This document shows, piece after piece, positions 1-9,977 of a stretch of DNA of 64,000 bases. Source of the stretch: Chryseobacterium sp. Leaf394 (GTDB taxonomy: Bacteria; Bacteroidota; Bacteroidia; Flavobacteriales; Weeksellaceae); contig NZ_LMQH01000011.1 of NCBI RefSeq assembly GCF_001424105.1, forward strand, positions 1,056,730-1,120,729. Direction: 5' to 3'. How positions within the stretch are numbered: the first letter of the stretch is position 1; every line of letters begins with the position of its first letter. The position numbers and the translations under genes are program-made. The notes beneath the pieces are model-generated. The model saw nothing but the letters and a program-made list of their open reading frames with translations, was not told the DNA's origin and searched no databases.

Positions 1-1
1 T

Positions 2-1465
2 CCTTTTTTAGCACTCCAGAATGAATTGGAAGCGTTGGCTGAGGAATTTAAAATCAATCCCAAACTCCAGCTTTCGTCAAAAGACAGCCGTTACAAACAG
101 ATAAAAATCTACACTGAACAATGTCTGGATTTTGTAAATATTTCCTTCAAAAACTCCTCAAAGTATGGGATTTCAGGGAAGATCAATCAGTCACTTTTAA
201 AGATCAGACAGCAGACAACGAGAATTTTTGAAATTGCCAATCTTTTGGTCATAGATTCACAAAAAGATGATTTATTAAAATCTAAGCAGTTGATATTTAA
301 TATTTTATCTTATAAATCTCATAAGAATAATATTGCTGAACTTTTCAATGACAGTACAAGACTGATTTCGCATTTAATTACCAATCATACTGCAGAAACA
401 GGAAGTCACTACATCACGGCAAACCGCAAACAGTACATGAGTATGTTCTACAAAGCCAGCGGTGGCGGAATTATCGTAGGTGCGCTCTGTGTTTTGAAAA
501 TGTTGTACGGCTTTATGCCCGGCAGTGATTTTTTTCATGCTTTCCTGTATGCGATGAATTACGCGATGGGTTTTGTCATGATTTATCTGATGAGTTTTAC
601 TCTGGCAACCAAACAGCCCGCAATGACGGCTGCTACAATGACTAAAGTACTTTCTGAACAGGGAAATTCGCAGAAAAATTATACTGAGTTTGCAGATTTG
701 GTCTCCAGGCTATTCAGAAGTCAGTTTATTGCATTTGTTGGAAATGTTTTGCTGTCTTTCCCGATTGCGCTGGCGATTATTTATGGTTTGGATGTTTTTT
801 TCTCACAGAATTTAGCAGTGGAAAGATCAGATAAACTTTTAAAGGATTTGGATCCTTTTCAGTCAAAAGCCATTCTTCATGCGAGTATTGCAGGATTTTA
901 CCTGTTTATTTCAGGGATTATTTCAGGTAATATTGCCAACAATTCTGTATTTTATCAAATCCCAGACAGGATTGCCAAAAATCTGACTATCAAGAGATGG
1001 TTTGGGGGAAAATTTGCCAGGAGTCTTTCAAAATATTACGCAAAAAACTGGGCTGGAATAATTTCAAATTTCTGGTTTGGTGTTTTTTTGGGAGCAACTG
1101 CGCCAATCGGTTTTTTCTTCGGGCTTGATCTGGATATCCGTCACATCACATTTGCTGCAGGAAATTTTGCATTGGGACTTTATGGAAAAGACTTTTCCGT
1201 AGACAGTTACACTTTCTGGCTGTCGTTTCTCACCGTTTTTCTGATTGGTTTTTTCAACTTTGTGGTGAGCTTCGGTCTTTCCATGTTTTTGGCGTTCCGT
1301 TCCAGAAAGCTGAATTTGGGTGAAGTAAGAGATATTTACCGCGAGATTTTCAGGTATTTTTTACGCCGTCCGCTCAGTTTCTTTATTCCGATGCGTTCGG
1401 TTTACGACAGGAAATCTGATGCCTTAATCAGCAACAGCATTCCTACAAAATCTGAAGATCATTAA
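2..1465 (+). CDS. Gcr-like 'site-specific recombinase' family membrane protein, 5' truncated
   Basis: The reading frame is open to the left edge of the window, so this is the C-terminal part of a longer gene; the TTG at 26 is not a convincing start. The visible part has about six hydrophobic segments, for example around nt 470-530, 540-610, 730-800, 880-950, 1050-1130 and 1215-1290. The conserved block near nt 590-650 (LATKQPAMTAATM) is typical of the family annotated as site-specific recombinase (Pfam SpecificRecomb, Neisseria Gcr). It has no visible recombinase catalytic motif and is more plausibly an inner-membrane protein of unknown role; the family name is historical. Its 3' end overlaps the convergent DUF721 gene by 23 bp. 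Confidence 0.75.
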   Translation, partial: PFLALQNELEALAEEFKINPKLQLSSKDSRYKQIKIYTEQCLDFVNISFKNSSKYGISGKINQSLLKIRQQTTRIFEIANLLVIDSQKDDLLKSKQLIFNILSYKSHKNNIAELFNDSTRLISHLITNHTAETGSHYITANRKQYMSMFYKASGGGIIVGALCVLKMLYGFMPGSDFFHAFLYAMNYAMGFVMIYLMSFTLATKQPAMTAATMTKVLSEQGNSQKNYTEFADLVSRLFRSQFIAFVGNVLLSFPIALAIIYGLDVFFSQNLAVERSDKLLKDLDPFQSKAILHASIAGFYLFISGIISGNIANNSVFYQIPDRIAKNLTIKRWFGGKFARSLSKYYAKNWAGIISNFWFGVFLGATAPIGFFFGLDLDIRHITFAAGNFALGLYGKDFSVDSYTFWLSFLTVFLIGFFNFVVSFGLSMFLAFRSRKLNLGEVRDIYREIFRYFLRRPLSFFIPMRSVYDRKSDALISNSIPTKSEDH

Positions 1466-1739
1466 ACTTTTCTTCCCCGAATTTCTCCTGAAATTTTTTT
1501 AGGAAAAAACTTTTTCTCATCTGAAAATCGTGCTTCAGTAAAGGCGAATTTACTTTTATAGAAATAATTTTATCTTCGAGATTTACAGATTTTATTTCAT
1601 CAAATAAAGCTTCATCAAGATAGTCTTCAAGGAAATCTTTAATCTCAAACGCCACCAGTTTATCTTCAAAACCATGAATTCTGGCAAAAGATTTTACCAG
1701 TTCTGAAGATTGAAATTCTCGTTTTCTGTTTTTTCGCAT
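1443..1739 (-). CDS. DUF721 / DciA-like protein
   Basis: A small basic protein of 98 residues that begins MRKNRKREFQSS. I chose the ATG at 1739 because a longer reading from 1793 would run back into the lipoprotein gene upstream. The sequence fits the DUF721 family; a member of this family, DciA, helps load the replicative helicase DnaB in many bacteria. In Bacteroidota a DUF721 gene commonly lies next to recF, and here it is the last gene of the recF operon, 10 bp after the lipoprotein. The replication role is inferred from family and position. The 3' end overlaps the convergent membrane-protein gene by 23 bp. Confidence 0.75.
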   Translation of the reverse strand: MRKNRKREFQSSELVKSFARIHGFEDKLVAFEIKDFLEDYLDEALFDEIKSVNLEDKIISIKVNSPLLKHDFQMRKSFFLKKFQEKFGEEKFNDLQIL

Positions 1740-1749
1740 CGGAGTGTTT

Positions 1750-2181
1750 TTATAGTTGGATCTCGTGAATAAATAAATCTCTAGTTGTTTCATTCCAATA
1801 AAATTGCGAATCTATTTTTTGATAAACAGTAGAATTTTTATTCGGTCTAAACCATTCTGGTATTTCTATTACTCTTTTATAATCTGGTTTTAATTTTAGC
1901 CGGATCTCTTCTGAAAAATTTGATTTATGAGCTTCCAATTCATTCACTTTTTTAAATTCATTCCACCATTTCTCAGTCGGTTTCAAATGAATGTAAACTT
2001 CGTATTCCTTCGTGAAATGTCCAGATTCCCAATATTTACCGTTTATTGTCAGTACATCTTTCGGGAGTTCAGCATTTGTCCAAAGATAAAAAATCTGTTC
2101 TTTATTATCAGTTTCAATTCCACAGCTTATCAGTGTGGTTAGCAAAAAGAATATTTTCAGAATTTTTTTAAAACTTTTCAT
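1750..2181 (-). CDS. small lipoprotein, unknown function
   Basis: 143 residues with a short basic N terminus, a hydrophobic stretch and a lipobox ending LISC (Cys near residue 20), so it should be a lipid-anchored envelope protein. The mature part is rich in Trp, Lys and Glu and carries no motif I recognise. Its ATG overlaps the recF stop codon by 4 bp, so translation is probably coupled to recF. A lipoprotein between recF and a DUF721 gene makes no obvious functional sense; I infer only co-transcription. Confidence 0.75.
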   Translation of the reverse strand: MKSFKKILKIFFLLTTLISCGIETDNKEQIFYLWTNAELPKDVLTINGKYWESGHFTKEYEVYIHLKPTEKWWNEFKKVNELEAHKSNFSEEIRLKLKPDYKRVIEIPEWFRPNKNSTVYQKIDSQFYWNETTRDLFIHEIQL

Positions 2182-3284
2182 CCTATTTCAAAAATAATAC
2201 TTTCTTCATTAATCTTCTTTACGACATTTTCCGTACGTTCCCTGTGCGTATCCGTAATAAAAATCTGTCCGAAATTTTCCTGATTTACAAGTTCAATTAA
2301 CTGGGAAACACGGCTGTCATCGAGTTTGTCGAAAATATCATCGAGGAGAAGGATTGGAGTTTTTCCCGTCAATTCTTTTACCAAACTCATCTGAGCGAGT
2401 TTTAAAGAAATTAAAAACGATTTCTGCTGACCTTGTGAACCGATTTTTTTGATTAAAACTGAATTCATTTCAAAAAGTAAATCATCTTTGTGAATGCCTT
2501 TTGAAGTGTAGGTGAGCATTCTGTCGCGGTCAATATTTTCGTGTAGCAGATCTCTGAAAATCTTTTCAGGCCGGTTGCTGTCGTAGCTTTCCAGCAAATG
2601 AGATTCGTATTTTACAGAAACAGTTTCCCTGCCGCCGGAAATAATCTGATAAAAATTCTGGACAATCGGATTGAGCTGTGAAACAAACTCTTTCCTTTTC
2701 TCAAAAATTTTTGTGCCCGATTTTACGATGGGATCATCATAAATCTCCAAAGAATCTTTGTCCCAGGTTCTGTTTTTGGCGAAGTATTTCAGCAAAGCAT
2801 TTCTCTGTTGAACGGTTTTCTGGTATTGAATTAAATCAAAAAGATAAGAAGAATCGGTCTGCGAAATCATCGAATCCAGAAACTTTCTGCGGCTTTCCCC
2901 CGAATCTGAAATTAAATTTGAATCGTAAGGCGAAATCATGACACTGGGCAGGTAACCGATGTGATCGGCCATTCGGTCATAGCTTTTGTCGTTTTTCTTA
3001 ATCACTTTTTTGGCCTCTCTTGGCTGAAGAATTTTGATAATATCTTCAGAATCTCCATTTTGAATTTCAGCTTCTATGGTGAAAAAATCTCCGTCATCCT
3101 GAATATTGTTCAAATCGCTGTTTCCCAGGAAACTTTTCCCCACCGACAGATAGTGAAGTGCATCTAGAATATTTGTTTTTCCCACGCCGTTGTTGCCAAC
3201 AAAACAGTTGATTTGCGGGGATAGAGTGAAGTGCTTTTCTGCGTGATTTTTGAAGTTGTAGAGGGTAAGTTTGTTGATGGTCAT
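2178..3284 (-). CDS. recF: DNA replication and repair protein RecF
   Basis: RecF is an SMC-like ATPase that binds gapped DNA and helps RecO and RecR load RecA during post-replicative repair. The 368-residue length is normal. Walker A GNNGVGKT is at residues 30-37, the ABC signature-like GSQGQQKS lies near residue 280, and Walker B LLLDDIFDKLD follows near residue 315. The ATG overlaps the toxin stop by 4 bp, so recF is translationally coupled to the upstream toxin gene. In many bacteria recF sits beside dnaN; here it does not. Confidence 0.95.
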   Translation of the reverse strand: MTINKLTLYNFKNHAEKHFTLSPQINCFVGNNGVGKTNILDALHYLSVGKSFLGNSDLNNIQDDGDFFTIEAEIQNGDSEDIIKILQPREAKKVIKKNDKSYDRMADHIGYLPSVMISPYDSNLISDSGESRRKFLDSMISQTDSSYLFDLIQYQKTVQQRNALLKYFAKNRTWDKDSLEIYDDPIVKSGTKIFEKRKEFVSQLNPIVQNFYQIISGGRETVSVKYESHLLESYDSNRPEKIFRDLLHENIDRDRMLTYTSKGIHKDDLLFEMNSVLIKKIGSQGQQKSFLISLKLAQMSLVKELTGKTPILLLDDIFDKLDDSRVSQLIELVNQENFGQIFITDTHRERTENVVKKINEESIIFEIG

Positions 3285-3589
3285 AATCCTAAAATTTTGT
3301 CCAGTTTTTCAGGATTCTGATGATTTTCCCAAAAGGATATGATGGAAATAGTGTCTTTTTCTATGTAATAAACTAAGCTGTAATTCTTCAAAATCAAGAT
3401 TCGGACATTTTCAGTGAGCATTTTTTTTCCTGTAAAAGGAAAAATTTTCAATTGATTTGTCCTTTGTCTGATAAGGTGTTTCAATTTTTTAGAGTAAGAT
3501 GTACTTTTGTTTCTTTTGTTCCAGTAATCAAAAATTTCGTCTCGCTGTTGCTTGGCAAAATGGGTCCATACGACTTTTACTTTAGCCAT
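3281..3589 (-). CDS. RelE/ParE family toxin
   Basis: 102 residues, basic, with the layout of the RelE/ParE superfamily: an N-terminal helix pair (KQQRDEIFDYWNKRN), then a beta-rich C-terminal half including VRILILKNYSLVYYIEKDTISIISFWENHQNPEKL split over several strands. The C-terminal F-W-E-N-H-Q-N-P block is typical of ParE-like members in Bacteroidota. Members cleave ribosome-bound mRNA (RelE) or inhibit gyrase (ParE); which applies here cannot be read from the sequence. It overlaps the upstream acidic antitoxin gene by 13 bp and the downstream recF start by 4 bp. Confidence 0.85.
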   Translation of the reverse strand: MAKVKVVWTHFAKQQRDEIFDYWNKRNKSTSYSKKLKHLIRQRTNQLKIFPFTGKKMLTENVRILILKNYSLVYYIEKDTISIISFWENHQNPEKLDKILGL

Positions 3590-3894
3590 TCCTCATCCAT
3601 TTTGTCGATTTCTTCTTCGGTGTAGACTTTTCCGTTTTTCACATCATCCATTCCTCTTTCAATCATATTCATCAAATTAGCGGGCAAAACAACCACTTCT
3701 TCCTTAAAATATTCATCAACTTCCTCATCAGTCATCGGACGTTCTGAATCATAAAATGAAACAGGTTCTGAAACTGAAAAATCTGTGGTTTCGTCGTTCC
3801 AGAATTTCCACAAACGAACAATTTTTTCACGGTCAGCACTTTCTGAGATTGCTCTGAGTAATTTATTCTGAATTGTTTCGAAAGATTCCATCAC
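3577..3894 (-). CDS. antitoxin partner of the RelE/ParE toxin
   Basis: 105 residues and strongly acidic. It ends in a charged tail with repeated Glu and Asp (VYTEEEIDKMDEEWLK), as expected of the toxin-wrapping part of a type II antitoxin. No DNA-binding fold is obvious, so autoregulation is uncertain. Gene order antitoxin then toxin with a 13-bp overlap is the classical arrangement. Two ATG codons (3894 and 3891) are possible starts. The gene begins 9 bp after the prenyltransferase stop. Confidence 0.75.
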   Translation of the reverse strand: MMESFETIQNKLLRAISESADREKIVRLWKFWNDETTDFSVSEPVSFYDSERPMTDEEVDEYFKEEVVVLPANLMNMIERGMDDVKNGKVYTEEEIDKMDEEWLK

Positions 3895-3903
3895 TACAAA
3901 TTT

Positions 3904-4668
3904 TTAGTAAAGGTAAAACATTTCAGACAGAATTAAAAACAAAAGAGGAAGTCCCGAGCAAAGCTCTACCCAAAAAGAAAAGTAAGAATCTCTGTTTGAA
4001 TTTTCAGAAAAGTAGATGAGAATAAAGGTTGAGATTAAGGTTAAGAAAAAGCTTATAGAAAAGTTTAGTTTTAAATAAATTAAACCCAAAATAGTCGCTG
4101 CGAAAACTAAAAAGTAAGCTAAATATTTGGTATTCTGAACTCCGATAATCATTGGGAAAGTCTTCACTGTATCACTTTTCATATCGCGAATATCGAATGG
4201 CAAAACCAAAGCGGTAATAAATAAAAAACTGATCAGAAAAATAGGCAGACTGAATTCGGATAATGTAAGCCAGCAATTCATCAGACCCCAGACCAAACCG
4301 ACGTAAAACACTTTCAGTAAGGGAATTTTTCTAATGTAAGTTTCCAAAAAAAATGAGTTGTAGAGTAGGCCGAGCACGACAATGATAAACCATTTTATCA
4401 AGCGTATTTCATTATGGTTTAAAATAATTAAAACTGCTGAAGCGATGCCTGCAACAAAATTTAAAACAAGGATTTTGGGGAAATATTTCGTTTTCTGATA
4501 TTTTGTGTAAAGATAACCGCTGAAATAAGTGATAAAGATAAGCGCAACGGTCGGCCAGCGAAAGGTTTGCTGTTCCAGCATGAAAAAAACCGCAAAAAAA
4601 GTTCCCATCAAAGAGACAAATATTTGGCTGTCGATGATGTATTTTTTCAGTAAATTTAAAGCATTCAT
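3904..4668 (-). CDS. UbiA-like prenyltransferase family membrane protein
   Basis: 254 residues with about eight hydrophobic segments. The second Asp-rich motif of the UbiA superfamily is present as D159-x2-D162-x3-D166 (DIRDMKSD). The first motif (normally NDxxDxxxD in the loop after helix 2) is missing; the equivalent loop reads GYLYTKYQKTKY at residues 51-62. UbiA enzymes join a prenyl chain to an aromatic acceptor using Mg2+ held by both motifs, so catalysis here is doubtful or unusual. It heads the operon that continues with the toxin-antitoxin pair and recF. A TAnnTTTG element lies only 5 bp before the start codon. Confidence 0.7.
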   Translation of the reverse strand: MNALNLLKKYIIDSQIFVSLMGTFFAVFFMLEQQTFRWPTVALIFITYFSGYLYTKYQKTKYFPKILVLNFVAGIASAVLIILNHNEIRLIKWFIIVVLGLLYNSFFLETYIRKIPLLKVFYVGLVWGLMNCWLTLSEFSLPIFLISFLFITALVLPFDIRDMKSDTVKTFPMIIGVQNTKYLAYFLVFAATILGLIYLKLNFSISFFLTLISTFILIYFSENSNRDSYFSFWVELCSGLPLLFLILSEMFYLY

Positions 4669-4673
4669 TCAGA

Positions 4674-4681
4674 CAAAAATA
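4674..4681 (-). promoter_or_regulatory. candidate -7 element (TATTTTTG) before the UbiA-like gene
   Basis: On the minus strand the sequence matches the Bacteroidota -7 consensus TAnnTTTG. The start codon at 4668 follows 5 bp later, which puts the predicted transcript start on or beside the ATG. If real, the mRNA is nearly leaderless. No clear -33 TTG element is visible, so this is a motif-only call. Confidence 0.35.
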
Positions 4682-4704
4682 AGATCTATGAAATCGCCAT
4701 TAAT

Positions 4705-4712
4705 TAAGTTTG
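4705..4712 (+). promoter_or_regulatory. candidate -7 element (TAAGTTTG) for the alpha-2-macroglobulin operon
   Basis: A full match to TAnnTTTG in the divergent gap, 63 bp before the ATG at 4776, giving a leader of about 57 nt. No convincing -33 element is visible. Confidence 0.35.
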
Positions 4713-7700
4713 CAAACAGGTACCGATGAAAATGTGGCGATAACATATGACAAAATAAAACAATAAAATCTACATATGAAAACCATATCCAAATGTCTTT
4801 TACTGTTATTTGTATTTTTCACAACTTTCATCTTTGCTCAGAATTCTTATGAAGAGCAGTGGAAAAAAATTGCCGAAGGTTATAAAAACGGAGAATTCAA
4901 ATCGTCACTTCCGCTGATTCTCGACATTCAGAAAAGGGCAATCAAGGATAAAAATGCTCCACAGATCATTAAATCTTTAAAGGCAGAATTTGGAATTTAT
5001 AAGGAAACCCACGACGATACGAAAAATGATTACGCTTCCGCATTCTTTGCAAAAATAAAAGAAACAGAAAATCAGCTTAAAAAAGATGATCATTTGTTCT
5101 TTAAAATCCTTGAAATAGAGTTTTTTGAAGAATATTTCAACCGTACCAGATATGAAATTCAGAATCGGACGAATGTGGCGGAAGGAAATGTTTCTGAAAT
5201 TGAAACATGGACGAAGCTCGACTTTAAAAATCATTTTAAACAAAAGTTTGCCGAACTTTCGACACTTGATAATCAGCTCAAAAAAGTAAGGCTTGAATCT
5301 TACAAAGAAGCACTTGGCGAAAATACCGATTACGATTATTATCCAACTCTGTATGACTGGAAATTAAAGAAAAATATAGATTTTCTGAATAATGAAAGCA
5401 TTTTCACAAAAGATGAAATCAAAGAAAACCATACTTCTATAAGAAATCTTTATCAGAATTTAATCAGTTTCAACAGGGGAAATCCACAGCTTTATTTTCA
5501 ACATCAGCTTTTAATTTTTGAAAACAGTATAAAAACCAACGAGCAGTTTCTGAAAAAACAGATTGACATTGTCAATTCTCCCGAAAAAGGCGAATATAAA
5601 GTTTTAATCGTTAAAAGAATTGCCGAAGAATTACAGAGAAAATCTGAATTTAAAGAAGCCATCCGCTGGATTGAAAAAATAAAAGCTGAATATCCCAATT
5701 CGAAGCTTGTAAGCAATCTGGATTATTTAGAAAATAACATTAAAAGTCCTTTTGTACAGGTTTTTTATGAAGAACACAATATCCCCGAAAAACCAATTCA
5801 TCTGGTGGCAACGCATAAAAATGCAGACCGCTTTGAAATAAAAATTTATGAGGTTAACGATTTCAAAAATCAATTGCTCTATCTGCAAAGTCTTGATTAT
5901 GTAGAGTATTACAAAAAGATCGATAAAACTTTAGTAAGAACTGATGTTTTTGAACTTCCCAATCAAAAAGACTATAAAAATTATTCAACCTCACTGGAAA
6001 TGAAAGGTCTTCCAAAAGGCCTGTATATCGGTGAATATATCAATGGGGGAGATGTTTCTAGGTTTCTGTTTGTTTCCACATCTTCAAGGGTAATTTATGA
6101 TGAAAAGAAAGATTACATTTTGGTCGACAGAGAAACCTGTGAGCGAAAAATAAATACCCAGCTTCAGAGATATTATTTCAGGGACTACAAAAATGTAAGC
6201 GAGACCGAAATATTGATTCAGACTGATAATTTTGCGAAATTTCCTTCCATAAAAAGTTACCACGATTATAATCCCTACCTGATTTATGATGCAGTTTCGG
6301 GAGATTTTAATATTTTAAATTCTGTTTATGACGGAGGTGATGACTACAGAAGTCACGAAGAATTGTATCAGGTTTTTCTTGACAGAGAAATTTACAGACC
6401 CGGACAGACCGTTCATTTTAAAGTAATCGCCACAAGGCCTGATTATGAAAAACGTAAAGATGTTCTGCTTGTGAATAAAGAGCAGGAGGTGGTCATGTTT
6501 GATACTAACCATCAAAAAATATCTTCACAAAAATTCACGACCAATGATTTTGGCTCATTCAGTGGAAGTTTTGAAATTCCCAAAGACAGACTGAATGGAA
6601 AATTTTCAATTTATGTTTCTGGAAACCGTTATAATCAGAAATACTTTTCAGTAGAAGAATACAAAAGGCCAAAATTTGAAATCACATTTGATACAATTAA
6701 AAGTGAATACAAATATGGTCAAACCATTGAACTGAAAGGAAAAGTCACTACATTTTCTGGAGTTCCGCTGAGCAAAACTGCAGTAAATTTTGATATTAAG
6801 AGAGAAAATATCCGAAACAGATATTTCTGGTGGTATCCCGCAGAATACAGCAACGAAAATTCAGTTTTAGGAAAGGTTGAAACCAATGAAAAGGGAGAAT
6901 TTATCATTAAAATTGATCTTAAAAAAGATGAAAACGTAAAAGGAATTCAGGTTCATAATTACAAAGTAAATGCAACCGTTACCGACCTGAACGGCGAAAC
7001 CCAAAGTGCCGAAACCAATGTGAAAGTAGCTTCGGTATCGCACTATTTAAAAACAAATCCAGTTTCAGAAGCTTCTGCAAATGAAGATCTTAAAGTAAAA
7101 GTCGAGAGCTTTAATTACAATGATGTTGCTTTGGACAAGAGTTACAAAGTTAAACTGATGCAACTGAAGCAACCGGAGCGGATTTTAAGAAATAATTTTA
7201 AAAACAATGTCCAAAATCTTCCGAAGATGGGAAGAGATGAGTTTTTAAGCAAATTCCCCCATGACCGATATGATAAATCTGATGACCAGAAAAACTGGAA
7301 AGTTTTAAAAACAATTACCGACGGGACAAAATCCGGAAAAGAACTCAATTTCGGTAGACTGAATGCCGGAACTTACAGACTTTTAATCTATAATATTGAA
7401 GGCAAAGATTCCATCAAAACAGAGCAGGATTTCAGTGTCTGGGACAAAAAACGTTTGGGTGAAAATCAGTTTCCTTTTCTAAAAATTATTGGGCCTAAAA
7501 ATGAAGTGAAGAGAGGTTCTACAGTGACGATTTACGCTTATTCTGCTATTCCTGATGCTGAAGTTAATATTTATGTTCAGGACGGATTTGGCGCTCCGAA
7601 AATGGAAAAAAGAAAATTCTCAAACGGAATTTTGGCTTTCCCATTGACCATTTCTCAGGAAAAAAATATTGAAAAATATAATGTCCAGTTCGTTCTGGCT

Positions 7701-9950
7701 CAGTACAACGATGTTCAAAATGAATACATTAATCTCAATATTAAAAATGAAGATCCGCCTCTGAAAATCGAATTGACAACCTTCAGAGACAAGCTGGAGC
7801 CCAACTCAAAAGAGAAATGGAGTATTAAAATTTTAGGCAGAGAAAAGGAAAAGGTTGTTGCGGAAGTTTTAGCTAATATGTACGATAAATCGCTGGATAA
7901 ATTTGTTCCCAATACCTATTCATGGACGAAAATTTACAGACCGAGAAACGTTTTCAAAGATTTTAATGTTGAGATTTATCCATCACAGCTGTATTGGTAT
8001 CAACAGGTTAAATACCTTGAAACAAAGCAAATCAATCTGCCACAACTTAAATGGTTTGATGAAAATGTTTTCTACGAATTATTGGTAAAATATGGTTTAA
8101 CGACAGATATGGATGGCGACGGAATTGATGATATGAAAGATGCCTGCCCAAATGTTCCGGGATTGGAAACGTACAATGGTTGTCCGAAGCCGAATGCAAT
8201 GATGGCAATGGAAGTTTCTTCTGAAAAAAGATCGTCCGGCCGTTTCGCTGATAAAGATGCCGACGGTGTTTTAGATAAAGACGATGCGCCACCGCCGCCT
8301 GTAAAAGATGAAGATTTGGATAAGGTAAATGCGAGACAAAATCTTAAAGAAACAGCTTTTTTCTATCCTCACCTGAAAACTGATGCTCAAGGCAATGTAA
8401 GTTTTGAATTTACTACGCCGGAAGCTTTAACCAAATGGAAATTAATGTTTCTCGCTCACACAAAAGACGACAGACAGGCAGTTTTAGAGCAGGATATTAT
8501 CACTCAGAAAAAACTTTCAGTTACGCCAAATTATCCAAGGTTTTTAAGAGAAGGAGATGAACTCTCATTCCAGACTAAAATTTCTAATCTTACCGATACG
8601 TCTTTGGATGGAAAGGTTTCACTTCAAATTTTAAATGCCGAAACCAACGAAGACATTTCTTCTTTATTTGGAATTACGGGGTCAATTCAGGATTTTAAAG
8701 TTCAGAATACAGGAAATGCTGTGGCAAGCTGGAAGATCAAAACGCCTTACAATAAAGTAAATTCTATCATCATTAAAGTGGTGGCAAAAGCAGGCGATTT
8801 CTCGGATGGAGAGCAAATTCCCGTGGCCGTTTTATCGAATAGAATGTTGTTGACAGACGCAGTTCCGATTTTTGTAAAAGAAGGTCAGACCAAAACTTTT
8901 ACTTTGGAAAGTCTCGCTAATTACACCACGGGAACGGCAGAAAACGTGAGAAATACTTTAGAACTGAAAACCAATCCGATTTGGGAAATTATTTTTGCTT
9001 TGCCTGATTTGAGTGAAAATTTAAATATCAGCTCGGATGACTGGTTCAATAGCTGGTTTGCAGATGTGGTTGGTACCGAAATATTTAAAGCAAATCCGAG
9101 AATGAAAGCAGTTTTTGATGAATATAAAACTGCTGATCTACTGAAAAGCAATCTTGAAAAAAATCAGGAACTGAAACAGGTTTTACTCGAAGAAACACCT
9201 TGGGTTCTGCAATCTCAGTCGGAAACGGAAACGATGAACAGAGTTGCACGACTTTTCGAGGTCAACCAGATGAAAAATTCTATTGCCAAAGACTGGAATA
9301 TGTTACTGCGATATCAGAATGGCGACGGCGGTTTCCCTTGGCTTCCAGGCTACGAAAGTTCGTACAGCAATTCCTTATACATTCTTAAAAATTTAGGAAA
9401 AATGAATGTCTGGCTGAAAGACGGAATCGGAGAATACCAACCAGGCGGACAACAATCTATGGTTTCTCGACTCATCGGTTATATAGATTCTCAGCTGGAA
9501 AGACATTGGAGTGAAGAAAAAGACAACCCGTGGAGCAATTTTGCGTTAGATTACTTAGATACAAGACGTTATTGGGAAAAAGAATATCCGATTTCAGGAA
9601 AAGGAGAAAGATTAAAACAGATGATTATCGACAGAGCAGATAAGTTTAAAGTAACAGATCTGACATTTTATGGTGTACACCGTGCAGCATTGATTTACGA
9701 TAATTACGGATTGAAAGACACCTCGAAAAAACTGATTAATTATTTAAAAGAAACCTCAGTTTCATCTGAAACTCAGGGTGCTTACTGGAAGAAAAATCTC
9801 AACGACTGGGGCTGGTACGAATCAAAAGCAGTAAATCATGCCGGAGCGATTGAAGCACTGGCAAAAGTAGCACCAAATGATATCGATTTTATTGAGGAAT
9901 CTAAAATCTGGCTGGCTACACAAAAAGAAACCAATTCGTGGGGGAATTCG

Positions 9951-9953
9951 TGA
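9951..9953 (+). other. premature in-frame TGA stop in alpha-2-macroglobulin copy 1
   Basis: The codons around it read GNS-stop-TTAEIIYIMMNSGKSW, against GSSRGTAEVIFTILNSGKSW in copy 2. The frame is unchanged on both sides, so this is a nonsense change and not a frameshift. Confidence 0.85.
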
Positions 9954-9977
9954 ACGACGGCGGAAATTATTTACATT

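Noticed and set aside
26..28. TTG at 26 as the true start of the first gene
   Set aside because: The frame is open to the window edge and the family is usually longer; the gene is most likely cut by the window.
9951..9953. TGA read as selenocysteine
   Set aside because: The aligned residue in copy 2 is Arg, not Cys, and no selenocysteine insertion hairpin is evident after the codon.
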